The notes under the pieces are model-generated. The model saw nothing but the letters and a program-made list of their open reading frames with translations, searched no databases and was not told the origin of the DNA. From Chrysemys picta bellii (Eukaryota; Chordata; Testudines; Emydidae): a stretch of 64,000 nucleotides of DNA. Shown piece after piece: positions 21,101 to 30,300 of the stretch. The stretch is from positions 53,969,439 to 54,033,438 of the forward strand of contig NC_088800.1 in NCBI RefSeq assembly GCF_011386835.1, read 5' to 3'. Position numbers and translations under genes: made by a program. Position 1 is the stretch's first letter. Each line of letters starts with the position of its first letter.

Positions 21101-22295
21101 CCTGCCAGCCCCCTGGAGGCCCCTCCCTGCCTGGCACTGACCCCACCCACCAGCCCCATGGAGCCTCCTGCCAGGCACTGACCCACCAGCGCTCCTGGGG
21201 GAGGGGGCGTATCTGGCACACCAGTGCCCACTGGACAGTTAGTCTCCATTCCATGCCCGGCGCAGGGGAGCAGGGCTGCAGAGCCCATATTCCCCCACCC
21301 GGCCACCAGTAGCAAACACCGTGGGGGCAGCGAGCGCTGGGAAGGCCCCCTGGGTCCCATTGTGGGACGGCACCAACGCTCTGCCCTTCTCCCTGCAGCT
21401 GCTGAGTGCAATGGTGGCCAAGTTGGGTAACCGGGACGACCCCCTGCCGCAGGAATCCTTCGAAGGGGTGGATGAAGCGGAATGGGTAGGGCCGGGGGGC
21501 CTGCTGCAGGGGTGACGGGGGGGTGTTGTGACGTGCTCCCCCGGGGGTGGGGGGCAGGAACCAGTCACTTGGTTCGCTGGTCTTGAGGGGAGGAGAGCTG
21601 GGGCCACGGTGCTGCCTGGACCCCCACCTCCTGCTCCCCACCCTCACGGGGGAAGCTGGGCGGCGGGAGCTATGGATGGTTCCCTGAGGAGAAACCCTCA
21701 TGGCCCTCTGTACCCAGAAGGACTTGTGGGGCTCTGGAGGAGGCAGAGAGCAATCACACCTCTGTGCCAGGAGCCCTGCCCAGGATGTGGGGGGATCCGG
21801 AGAGGGCAGTGTGCCCGGCAATCACACCCGTGTGCCAAGCCCCCTGCCTGGGATGTGGGGGGATCCGGAGAGGGCAGCATGCCAAGTGATCACATCCGTG
21901 TGCCAGGCGCCCTGCCCGGGATGTGGGGGGATCCGGAGAGGGCAGCGTGCCCGGTGATCATGCCCGTGTGCCAGGTGCCCTGCCTGGGATGTGGGGGATC
22001 CGGTGAGGGCAGCATGCCCAGTGATCACACCCCTGTGCCAGTAACCCTGCCCGGGACATGGGGGAACCCGGAGAGTGCAGCGTTCCCAGTGATCACACCC
22101 CTGTGCCAGTAGCCCTGCCCCGGTTGTGGGGGAACCCGGAGAGGGCAGCGTACCCAGCGATCACACCCGTGTGCCAGGCGCCCTGCCTGGGTTGTGGGGG
22201 AACCTGGAGAGGGCAGCGTACCCAGCGATCACACCCGTGTGCCAGGCGCCCTGCCCAGGCTACCGCTCACTCCATCTCTTTCTTTGTAGGACTAG
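6137..22295 (+). CDS. CORO7: coronin-7, C-terminal 661 residues in 19 exons (5' part outside window)
   Basis: Joined exons: 6137-6191, 6631-6688, 8171-8316, 8661-8756, 9553-9693, 10635-10749, 10997-11172, 11765-11873, 12925-13011, 13473-13615, 15275-15379, 15700-15785, 16792-16933, 17797-17886, 19803-19919, 20056-20191, 20657-20748, 21399-21485, 22290-22295. All introns are GT-AG and all phases join without a stop. The product matches the second two-thirds of mammalian coronin-7: the end of the first coronin unit, a Ser/Pro-rich linker, a complete second beta-propeller starting SSKFRHTLGTVL, its C-terminal extension, and an acidic tail ending DEAEWD. Coronin-7 is the tandem-propeller coronin that acts at the Golgi and endosomes, and its acidic tail is linked to Arp2/3 binding. 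The start codon and roughly 260 N-terminal residues lie left of the window. PAM16 follows on the same strand. Confidence 0.97.
6631..6688 (+). CDS. CORO7: CORO7 exon b
   Basis: Encodes GENLLYCFEVCPSLPALTQ, corresponding to the GERQLYCYEV strand of mammalian coronin-7. It leaves one base (phase 1) for the next exon. Confidence 0.95.
8171..8316 (+). CDS. CORO7: CORO7 exon c
   Basis: Encodes TQCLTEGKAKGAALVPKR, VMSCEVLRVLQL and IVPISYTVPRK, the conserved coronin block that packs against the first propeller. The acceptor is the slightly unusual CGCTAG; the exon ends in phase 0. Confidence 0.96.
8661..8756 (+). CDS. CORO7: CORO7 exon d
   Basis: Encodes EFHEDLFPDSTGPVP and GWWAGDNKQ. The FHEDLFPDT-like block and the Trp-Trp pair are typical of coronin extensions. 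Phase 0 at both ends. Confidence 0.96.
8842..9260. repeat. 26-30 bp minisatellite in a CORO7 intron
   Basis: About 14 degenerate copies built on TTGGTGCC followed by a variable stretch and GTGAGCCCCCC. It fills about half of the intron between exons d and e. Copies vary in length, so open frames across it are meaningless. Confidence 0.85.
9553..9693 (+). CDS. CORO7: CORO7 exon e
   Basis: Encodes VEKMSLNPARRPRETFTSCL followed by a Pro/Arg-rich linker. This is where the first coronin unit ends and the inter-propeller linker begins. Phase 0 at both ends. Confidence 0.95.
10045..10440. repeat. about 35-bp CTCTGCCA...CCTTCCAATCC minisatellite
   Basis: Degenerate copies of CTCTGCCAACACCTTCCAAT alternating with CTCTGCCAGCCCTGCCC in the intron between exons e and f. 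C/T-rich on the + strand. Confidence 0.8.
10635..10749 (+). CDS. CORO7: CORO7 exon f, Ser/Pro-rich linker
   Basis: Encodes EGSGLSSPLSSLSSPSSSAP and ends KSLQSIL plus one base. The low-complexity Ser/Pro content matches the linker between the two propellers in mammals. Confidence 0.94.
10997..11172 (+). CDS. CORO7: CORO7 exon g, start of second coronin unit
   Basis: Encodes PSSKFRHTLGTVLPRGTH, then ITNLKGLNLTTPGESDGV and LRVAVPLLSAGGQIAVLE. It opens the second propeller with the coronin-type KFRH motif. Ends in phase 0. Confidence 0.97.
11765..11873 (+). CDS. CORO7: CORO7 exon h
   Basis: Encodes LSKPGRLPDTSVPTIENG followed by DFCWDPFDLQRLAV; the DFxWDPF pattern is the first WD-like blade of the second unit. 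Phase 1 donor. Confidence 0.96.
12143..12232 (-). repeat. MIR-type SINE fragment
   Basis: Contains the MIR core CCCATTTTACAGATGGGGAA followed by ACTGAGGCACAG, in reverse orientation. Intronic. Confidence 0.75.
12328..12500 (+). repeat. MIR-type SINE fragment
   Basis: Starts with a tRNA-like GTGTGGTCTAGTGGTTG box and ends with GTGCCTCAGTTTCCCCACCT, the forward MIR core. It sits about 100 bp from a second copy in the opposite orientation. Confidence 0.75.
12925..13011 (+). CDS. CORO7: CORO7 exon i
   Basis: Encodes GDDAKIRLWRIPPGGLQETL, a WD-type strand with the I-R-L-W signature. It enters in phase 1 and leaves one base of a Gly codon. Confidence 0.96.
13473..13615 (+). CDS. CORO7: CORO7 exon j, WD40 repeat
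   Basis: Encodes a full WD40 repeat from GHTEKIYSLKFHPLAADILA through SSSYDMSVRIWDL, then GHRDQ of the next blade. Nearly identical to the mammalian block. Confidence 0.97.
15275..15379 (+). CDS. CORO7: CORO7 exon k, WD40 repeat
   Basis: Encodes IFSLAWSPDGRKLATVSKDG followed by RLRVYVPRQ: a WD40 repeat with the usual SPDG turn. Phase 0 at both ends. Confidence 0.97.
15700..15785 (+). CDS. CORO7: CORO7 exon l
   Basis: Encodes EGPGPEGGRGARLVWVCGGR, then YLLVSGFD. The GGRGARxVWV block is a coronin signature. Ends with two bases of a split Ser codon. Confidence 0.96.
16792..16933 (+). CDS. CORO7: CORO7 exon m
   Basis: Encodes SERQLYLSDAASLAAGPLAV, then IDTAPSTLIPFYDPDTSVVF, ending LTGK. This is the second-unit equivalent of exon a, reflecting the internal duplication of the protein. 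Confidence 0.97.
17797..17886 (+). CDS. CORO7: CORO7 exon n
   Basis: Encodes GDTRVFVYELVSEAPFFLEC followed by NSFASSDPHK. Phase 0 at both ends; very close to the mammalian sequence. Confidence 0.97.
19803..19919 (+). CDS. CORO7: CORO7 exon o
   Basis: Encodes GFVFLPKTECDVREVEFARA, then LRLRQSSIEPVAF. The PKxxCDV block is typical of the coronin C-terminal extension. Confidence 0.97.
20056..20191 (+). CDS. CORO7: CORO7 exon p
   Basis: Encodes KDYFQDDIYPATAVCWEPAL and ends with SLQPQDMTP plus one base. Corresponds to the FQDDxxPxT block that follows the second propeller. Confidence 0.96.
20657..20748 (+). CDS. CORO7: CORO7 exon q
   Basis: Encodes VSAAPQDVPTRKYVPASV and YLEEKSDEQKKEE, the basic-acidic stretch before the tail. 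Ends in phase 0. Confidence 0.96.
20905..21180. repeat. 45-bp minisatellite, about six copies
   Basis: The anchor CTGGC(A/G)CTGACCC recurs every 45 bp (20951, 20996, 21041, 21086, 21131). Because 45 is divisible by three, long stop-free frames appear on both strands. They lie wholly in the intron between exons q and r. Confidence 0.92.
21399..21485 (+). CDS. CORO7: CORO7 exon r, acidic tail
   Basis: Encodes LLSAMVAKLGNRDDPLPQES followed by FEGVDEAEW. It ends in phase 0 after the Trp codon, which leaves only the final Asp and stop for the last exon. The acidic Trp-containing tail is the proposed Arp2/3-binding part. Confidence 0.97.
21751..22259. repeat. 67-68 bp minisatellite, eight copies, next to the last CORO7 exon
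   Basis: Copies begin ATCACACCCGTGTGCCAGG, include GTGGGGGGATCCGGAGAGGG in the first copies, and drift to GTGGGGGAACCCGGAGAGGG in later ones. This gradient suggests stepwise amplification. It ends 30 bp before the terminal CORO7 exon at 22290. Confidence 0.95.
22290..22295 (+). CDS. CORO7: CORO7 terminal coding exon: one codon plus stop
   Basis: After the acceptor TCTTTGTAG, the reading frame is GAC-TAG, giving the C-terminal Asp found in mammalian coronin-7. The rest of the exon is 3' UTR. Confidence 0.93.
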   Translation, partial: D

Positions 22296-24262
22296 CCCTG
22301 GAAGGGCGACTCCTGTCTCCTGGGACCGCAATCTCCTCCGTGCCAATGATGCTGGCTCCCTGCCTGGCCTTCGCAGCCCCCACGCTGAGGCCTTGCTTTT
22401 TGCTGGACTGTGCCCACACCCCAGGGCTTTGCCGCTCCCCAATCCAGCCCCGATCTCCCTGGAGGGGCTTAGGCCCAGCCCCGGCCCTTTCCCAAAGAGC
22501 CCGGGAAGCCAGCTCTGTGCCGGGCTCTGCCTTGTTACCTAAGGTCTAACGGACTGAGTGAGCCAGATCCTGCCAGCTTTGCCAGGCTGCACCCTCCTCT
22601 CCATGTGGGATCTGGCAGGGCTACGGACACTCCGCTGTGCTGCCAGGCCGGGGCTGGCCATGCTGCCCGTGGCTTTGGCCAGGAGTTTATACCCTCTGCC
22701 TGTTGGACCAGCAGGCTCCTCCGGGCACCTCAAACCACCCACCCTCGGGCAGAGCTGCTCGCCGGTTGGCTGACATTCATGTTGTGCTTGGGCCCCAGCC
22801 AATGGCATGGTGGTGGTAACCACCGTGGGCAGGGACAGAGCCACCCGGGGGCTGCAAGGCTGGGGAAGGAGAGGGCCGTGGGGAGCTGGGGGTGCCACTG
22901 TGGGGTCTGGGCCTCCCAGCCTGGCCTTTCATAGCCGCCAACCTTTCCTGTTCTGTCAACACAATCTCTTCAGCCCGACTGAGCACGGCTCCCAAGCAAG
23001 GGCGCAGCCTGCAGCGCCTCCTTCAGGCCAGCCCTGCTCACAATGCACGGGGTTTTAGGGGTCTGACACCCAGGGCAGCAGGTGCCTTGAACACCTCCAC
23101 AAGTCTACCCCGGAGCGCTTGCACGTGCCTCATGCTGCTGAATCGGGGTCTTCTTTCAGGCTGCGGGGAGCAAGGGCCGGAGGCTGGAATGACCGCGGCA
23201 CAACGTACACCAAGTGCCTTCTCTGTGTCAGGCTGTCGCCCCGGCTGCCCCTGGCTCGCTGGCACCTGTCGATCCAGTGCAGGGGCCTGGCCTGGGATTG
23301 TTCTTCAGTTCAGATCTGAAGGCGGAGTCTCACTTGTTCTGTTTCCCATCGGGCAGACGTTCAAAGCACAAGCCTCCCCAAGAGGGGCACCACACCCTGG
23401 CCTCGAGGGCTGCCTGTCCGGAGGGTGGGCAGGAGTCGCTGGTGGGTAGCCTTGGCAGAGAGCAGGGATGGAACAGGCCTGGAGCTCAGCACTGCGGTTC
23501 AGCTGCACCCCGAGAAATCAGGAACCCAAGGGTGCCCGGCCTGTGTGGCACTTCCAGCCCACACCCGGGCCCAGCCCCACTGGAGCTGCCACTGCAACCC
23601 CACTGCCACGCCTCCAGAGCCTCCCCTCTACCCCAGGCTGGGCTTGGGGCACAGGCTGCTGTTGCAGGTGGGCATTGTCCCCTTGGTTTCAACTCAGACT
23701 CACATCCCAGGCACTATTGCTGATTTCCCTCTGACCCTGGCGTTTAGTGCAGCTCGGGCGGGCGGTACCCGGAGATACTTGCCCTGCTTCTTGAGGGTAC
23801 CCAGTCTGGACACCTCCAGGCTCTAGGGCTGCCAGGCTGGTATCCTTCCCCAGCATTACATTCACTCTGCGCAATATTTCACCAGCAGTGTGAGCCTTTA
23901 GCTCACCTAGGCGGTGTCTAGCAGAGAGCGTGTGATGTCGCCCGGTATGTGACCTGCCTGGGCGGTGGGAGAATGTTCTCTTGGGGGGAGAGAGCAGAGC
24001 TGGAGCCAGAGAGCTGAGCTACCCCGAGCCAAGGCCCACAGCTGTCCAGCCCTTCCTGGAGGGCCTGGCACCGCGAGGGGCACTGCCTTGCCAACAAGCC
24101 CAAGTGCCAGATCAGGGCCGGGGCTGTGCTTTGTACGGCACAGGAATCTGGGAGTGGGGACTCAGTGGGTGCCCACTGGAAGAGGACAAATGCCAGCAAC
24201 GCAGCGGTGGGGAGGGGGCTTCTGAAACGGCGTCGCGAGTTTTAATAAAAAACAGTACTTTA
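22296..24262 (+). other. CORO7: probable CORO7 3' UTR
   Basis: Begins after the TAG and ends near the only AATAAA found downstream (24244-24249). No coding sequence is visible in it. The 3' end is inferred from that signal alone. Confidence 0.55.
24244..24249 (+). terminator. CORO7: candidate CORO7 polyadenylation signal
   Basis: AATAAA in an A-rich local context, about 1.95 kb after the stop codon. Confidence 0.55.
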
Positions 24263-25942
24263 AAAAAACAAATGGAGGTAGCAAATCTATAGTCCCTGAA
24301 AGGCAGCGTGGCAGGCAAAGCCTCCTCCTCGGCTGGCTTTCTTCGGGGCTGTGGGGCGACGGATTCTCACACCTGCCTCTTGGCCGGCTGGTGCTGCAGC
24401 TCCCGGTCGATGCTGGCCTGTGGCCAACTCCCACTTGCCCGTCACCTAGCTGGCTTTGTGGCCAAGCTCATGGGCTGCGGCTGCTGTCACTGGGAGGGCC
24501 AAGCCCATCGCAGGTAGCCAGTGTGGCTTAGATCGCGTGCTGAGCACCACGGGCAGGGAGTCCCTGAGCCGCTGCAGCCGACTGTGCTTTCTCCCCTCAG
24601 ACCCGGTGCTCCGGTGGGTGAGCCTTAGCGCTCACCACCGCCGTTGTGGCCAATGGAAGGTGCCTCCCAGCCCTCCATTTTCCTTGGTGGGGTACAGGGG
24701 TGCAGCAGTGGTACACCCCAGCCCCCGAGCCCAGCGCATTGTCCTGCAGCCAGCAGTTTTCAGTGTCAGGCACCCTCGGCTCCCGCTAAGCGCGTCACTG
24801 ACGCTCCGGCCTGGCCCGCTTGGAGCCTGCAGGGGCCGTGTTCACAGCTCAGGGCTCCCTGCAGCTTGGGAGATGGCTTCCCCTGGTGCGGGCACTGCCT
24901 GGGAGCGGTTGGGAATCGCAGCCATGCTATGCCTGGGCCCAGCTGGGTGAGGCTGTGACCCTGTGGAGGTGACCCAAAACATGGAGAGGATTGAGTTCAG
25001 ATGCAAGGCCCTGGGGGAAAGGAACTGCCAGTGCCACGGGGTAACTGGCTCCCTGTTGTTCTAGTGAATGCTATTGCACCGGGCATGGGCAGGGGGCTGG
25101 CAGCAGGGGCAACCTACCAAAGCCCACCCCACCTTGGCTGATCGTTTGAAGTCTGGTTTTGTTGTGATTTGGAACAAAACCTAAACATGTCGAAATTGGC
25201 CATTCAAGGGACTGGAGGTCTGGCTCAGGGGTCGTTCACCTGTCGAGCTGCCCAAGAGCCACGGCTGCCCTGGAGTTACAAGCGTAGGAGCCCTGGGGTC
25301 TCCAACTCTGTCGACGTGGCGGGCTGCCCCAGAGCCGGGGTGCCTGCCCAGGGCTTCCAGGCTCGTCTCCCTGCCAAGTGGGCGCGGGTGCTGGCCAGAC
25401 ATCAGACAGGGCTCTGTCAGCACAGATCAAAACAGTCTGATTTTGACAAATGCAAATTCTGACCTAAAATGTTTGTCTGGAATTTTTCCACCTGGCTCCA
25501 GTTCAAGCCCAGAGTCCGAGGCGCAAATGTGAAGATGTTTTTAAACTGTGAAATATTGTGAATTATTGTGATATCGTGAGAAAATATCTTTCCAGCCCGG
25601 TTTTATGGTTCAGAATAGGTACGGCCACTGTATGGCACACAATGCTCCACCGCACAGGTGTTGTTTATCACACCGGTCAGCTGCCGGCTCCCAGCATGGC
25701 ACCGTTACAGGCACAGCACACACACACCAAGCTACACGGTGAGTTTGGCAGATCAGTCCTGCCAAGCTGCCAGGCCTCGTCAGTGTTTGAACGGGAGAGC
25801 ACTAGTGAGAGCGGGCCAAGCCAACCCAGTAAGGGGGCTGCATCTGTTAGCCCTGGATGCAGTGCCCCCACATGGTGCTGTGCCATGTGATGAGATCGCA
25901 GCCCGAGGGCTCTGCCCGAGCTAGTGTTGATGCCAGGGCAAT
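24263..25942. other. CORO7-PAM16 intergenic DNA
   Basis: No gene, RNA or clear repeat recognised. A somewhat AT-richer patch lies at about 25430-25640. Confidence 0.5.
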
Positions 25943-25950
25943 CTGCTCAC

Positions 25951-26839
25951 CAGGGCCGGCTCTAGGCACCAGCAAACCAAGCACGTGCTTGGGGTGGCAC
26001 ATTTTCAGGGGCGGCATTCCGGCCATCTTTTTTTGGTTTTGTTTTTTGTTGCTTCGGGCGGCAAAAGCTTAGAGCCGGCCCTGGCAGCAGCAGTGTGTGG
26101 TGCACGCAGGGCACCCTGGGGCTGCTATGGTTCATGCTGTGGGGGAGCAGTGCCCGTACCTTGTGGCTGGGCCGAGCAGGAGATATATGTGCTGGGGGCC
26201 GCCCTGCGGGGCACAGGGAGCCACCTGCAGGTACTGCAGGGCGGCCGCCCCCCAGTGCCGCAGCCGGGGCTGGGCGAAACAGCCCGAGCTGCCCAGGGAC
26301 TGCAGCAGGGCAGCCAGAAGCAGAAGCAGCAGCGGGGCCATAGAGGGCGGGGTGCTGCCATGCGGGGCCCGCATCCCGCTCTCCGGGGCTCCACTCCCTC
26401 TGGGGCTACCCTGTCCCGGCTCCTCAGCCCCCTGCCGGGGCGGTCCCCCAGCTCTGCCCTCCCGGGTCCGGCCAGTCCTGGAGGTGGGATCCCTGGCTGG
26501 AGGGACCCTGGGCTGAGGCGTGGCCCGAAAGCCCCACTGCTTACCCCGACCCTGCCAGCGCCGGACTGGCTGGAGGCAAGGGGGGAGCGGGCAGAGTCAG
26601 CACTGGTGGGGGGGAGCCCAGAGCTGGGGCGGCAGAGGGTGTGGGGGGGGGGGAGGAGAGAGCCCAGGGCTGGGGCAGCAGGGGGTGCGGGTAGCAGGGG
26701 AGAGAGAGACCAGGCCTGGGATGGCAGGGGGTCCGGGTGGGGGAGGGCACTTGTGGGGGTGTGTGAGAGCCCAGGGCTGGGGTGGGGGCAGCCAAAAATT
26801 TTTTTGCTTGGGGCAGCAAAAAACCTAGAGCCAGCCCTG
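25951..26839. mobile_element. composite hAT-type element, 889 bp
   Basis: Left end CAGGGCCGGCTCTAGG, right end CCTAGAGCCAGCCCTG, flanked by a perfect 8-bp duplication CTGCTCAC (25943-25950 and 26840-26847). A second right-end-like sequence, AGAGCCGGCCCTG, occurs inside at 26071-26083 without a matching duplication. The interior is G/C-rich with long composition-driven open frames and no transposase. Confidence 0.88.
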
Positions 26840-27099
26840 CTGCTCACCAGGGGTGGGTCGTGCCAGGGATGTGGCCAAATGCCAGATCGGCCAGTTCCTG
26901 CTGCCCCCGTGTTCTCCCTGCCCCATGGCTGGGCCAAGCCCCGGGGCACACTCGAGGGGCTGCGGGTGCGGAGCGTGGCAGGAGGGGCTGGCAGATCTCG
27001 GGCCGGGCCACGACCCAAAGCCCAGACCCAAGCGCTAGAGAAGTGCCGTTGCGCTGCTGCCCCCCAGCGCGGGGGGTGGCTGTGGGTCAAGCCGTGGGG

Positions 27100-27372
27100 C
27101 ACGCCCACAGCACGTGGCACGGGGGTGCTGCTGCGCTGGGGCCAAGATGCGGATGAGCGGCCTGGCTCCCGGGACAGGGCACCCCGGCCCCGCTGCAGCC
27201 ACCCGCCGCCCGCCAGGGGGCGCGCTCCCCTCTCGCGCGGCGCTCGGCACCTGCCGCTCGATGGCCGCGGGGACACTCTGCCCGGCACCGTCTCTATGGC
27301 GCCCCCGCGGTGGCCGCTGCCCTTCGCTCCCTGAGCCGGGGCCTGCTGCAGGCCGGAAGCGCCGAGGACATG
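27100..27372 (+). promoter_or_regulatory. PAM16: CpG-rich PAM16 promoter and 5' exon region
   Basis: A CpG-dense block (continuing to about 27800) surrounds the exon that carries the PAM16 start codon. No TATA box is seen and the transcription start cannot be placed. A strong CTCF-like core, CCGCCAGGGGGCGCGCT, lies at 27210-27226. Confidence 0.65.
27370..27372 (+). CDS. PAM16: PAM16 exon 1 coding part: the ATG alone
   Basis: The exon ends exactly after the ATG (GAGGACATG, then GTGAGCGG). The next exon begins with GCC AAG TAC. The start codon is thus the only coding triplet of exon 1. Confidence 0.9.
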
Positions 27373-30300
27373 GTGAGCGGGACCGGGATCGCTCCCCCGA
27401 GCCGGGGCTCCCCCAGCCGCGCTCCGTCCTGCGCAGGGCCCGCTGGGGGGGCGGCCCCGGGGTCCCTCTGCCCGGTGCGCGCCGGAGAGTCGGTGCTGCC
27501 CCGGGCCCCGCCGCCTGGCACGGGCCGGCCCCCGGGACCCGCAGGGAGCGTTTCACCGACTTGCCCACGGGGCCCCTTGCGGCGCTGGGACAGACCCCGG
27601 CTGCCCGCCCGGCGCCCGGCCCAAGCTCCTGCCCGTGCAGGCGGAAAGCGGCTGGGCCGGGGCCGGGGCCGGGGCCGGGATCGAGCCCGGCGCGTCCTGG
27701 GTCCATGCAGCTCGGCCGGGGCAGGACCTTCGTGGCTCTGCCAGGCGGCAGCAGCCCTGGGCCGTACAGAACAGCTCCATGGCCCCGGCTGCCGGCCCGT
27801 CACCCGGTGACCTCACCCCGGTGTAGACGGCGCTAGGTCAGGGAACAACTCGTCCATCGCCCTAGTACCCCCTGCCCGTGGAAAGCAGCCCTGGGCAGAG
27901 CGTGTTTGTGCAGAGGCGTCCCAGGCTGGGGGCTGTTAAAAGCTCCCCTGGCTCAGGAGAGAGGGACCAGGCCAGCGCTTGACCCGCTCTGCCAGACAGA
28001 AGGTGTCACCTGCGCGGGCTCCTGCGGTGCCCGCCGTTCACTTGACTCTCTGGCTGCCGCGGCTCATCAGCACCACCGGTGTGAGGGATGAGCCCAGCGC
28101 CTGGCATCAGTGTACAGTGGCCTGTCTGGTCGCTTTCACTTCCTAATGCAGGGACATTAGCTGCTCCTCCGTGTCCAGTGCCCACCCTGCGGTGCCCAGG
28201 GCCGGGCTGGCCTTGCTCTGCATACAGCCAGCAGGAACATGCAGCTTCCTGGCCACTAGAAGGCACTCGCTGTGTAACAGGAACAACCCGGGCCGCTGGG
28301 TGCAAAGGCTGAGGTTACTCTGAATTCAGATGCACTGTCTGGTGAAGTGCCCCCCATCCCCAGTGCAGGGTTTGTCTAGAATCGCACTGTGCGTCGCCAG
28401 CTGTGCGGCCTCCCTTCCCTTTTGAAACCAGTGCCCAGTGAGCATTGGGGTCACATCTGGGCTCCCATAGCTAATGATTTAACCAGTCCCAGGGCACTGG
28501 CCCCGATCTGTTCCTGGCTCTTCTGGACCATGTTGCGTCACTGGCTGGCTTTTGGCAGGGTGAATGCTTTGAGGGAGGAGAGGGCTTTTAAGCTGACTAG
28601 TGCCCGAGTTGTGGGGGGAGAGGGGGAGCCGCTGGATCTTCCTAGTTACCTGATGCCCTTCCTGAACGATGCAAGGTCTGAGGAGTAACCTGGGCACACC
28701 CACACAGAAGGCCTCTTCTGTAGACCCCTGTCGGCAGCGGGTATTTGACTGCTTGTGCTTTGTCTGCAGGCCAAGTACCTGGCGCAGATCATCGTGGTGG
28801 GGGTGCAGGTAGTGGGCAGGGCCTTCGCTCGGGCACTCCGGCAGGAATTTGCAGGTAAGCACCAGTCACCGTTGCCAGCCTTGTCTCTTCCACCCAAGGG
28901 GGGTAGCTATGGAAAGCTGGTGTTGTCCTTGAGGGTGACCCCTGGCCTTGGCTCTGGTTTAGTGTCTTTGTTTTGCATGTTAGAGGGCTGCTGGTGGGAG
29001 CGGGGCACCGGGCCTGTGCTGCTGGGGGAAGGCAGCCTGGATTGGCACCATTGCTTGTGGTAACTGCTCAGTAACGTGCGTTAGTGTTAGCGGGTAACCT
29101 TCACAGACCTAGGTTAGTAACACGAGCTGCTGCCAGACAGGGAGCAGGGATGGGGACCTGGGCTGGGATTCCAGTCTCTGGAGACCCCAGATTTGCTGTC
29201 AGAGTTGGCCTCTGCAGCCCGGGGAGCAGTGCCCCCAAGTCTGGCCCCAAGTGTTTCCTGGGGGCCCTGCTCGGTGGCTGACTGGGCCAGGCTTACTGTG
29301 GCCCCGGTGGGGACAGTTCTGAGTGCTGTACAGAGAGCAGGGGGATCCTCTGGGAGGGAGGGCAGGATCATCCCCATTGCCCCACACAGCCTGAGACAGA
29401 CTGGAATTGAACCCAGGCATCCTTGGCTCATGTTGCCACCCCCTGCCCTCACCCCCCCCCCCATTTCCTTATGTCCATAGAGGTCCTGTGGCACTTCCCT
29501 TTGCATGTTCAATAGCCCCAGGCAAGCTCTCCTGTGAGCGCAGTGGCCAGGTGGGCCGGGGAGAGTGGGCTGTGATTGGAGGAGTGACCAGCTCTGGGGT
29601 CTCTCTGAACAGCCAGCCGAGCAGCGGCCGATGCGCGGGGACGCGCCGGGCCCCAGTCTGCTGCAGCCACCAGCATCTCGGGGATCAGCCTTCAGGAGGC
29701 CCAGCAGATCCTCAACATCTCCAAGCTCAGCCCGGAGGAAATTCAGAAGGTAAAGCTGCGGCTCGGAACGGGATGGTCCAGCAGGCAGGTCTGCATAGCA
29801 GCAGGTTGCTGAAAGCCCAGCCCCTTTTCCCCAGCTGCTGCAGCCTGGTGTTCTCGCTCTGGCAGGAGATGGCTGGGTGGTGGCGTGTTTTGCTCCAGGG
29901 AGTGTGAGTATGGGTAGCCAGTTGGGGCTGGGCACCTCTGTTCTCAGTGCAGCAGCTTCCTTCAGCAGGCCTGTTACCAATGGTGCATTGAAGCATTCGC
30001 ACCTTCCTCTCTGCCCCGGGACCCTTCTTGGCTTGCACTGTAATCAGGGCTTTCCAGTGCTGCAGGAGGGAGAGAGGCTCTGGGCTGAAGTGCTTGGACT
30101 CAACCCCCCATGACAGCCACCCAGTGAATTTGCATGCCCTTGCTGGCCAAGTGTCAGTGAGTGAGGGTAGCTGCTCCCTCTGCCTCAGGGCACGGGCACT
30201 GCCATGGCTGTCCCCTGGAGGGACCTGTCACTATGACTTAGAACAGCCAGCTGGCAGCGCGCTGAAATGCAGAGCGAGGGGCAGCCGGAAGAGGCAGCTC

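Noticed and set aside
1..22295. VASN gene, which in human is nested in CORO7
   Set aside because: I saw no leucine-rich-repeat frame on either strand; if present it would lie left of the window.
25985..27334. 449-codon open frame on + and a 387-codon frame on - over the same stretch
   Set aside because: They span a hAT-type element and a CpG island, have low-complexity Pro/Ala/Arg/Gly content and no domain. Open frames on both strands point to GC composition.
27310..27369. 20-codon N-terminal extension of PAM16
   Set aside because: Begins with GTG and lies in the 5' UTR; the family starts at MAKYLAQ.
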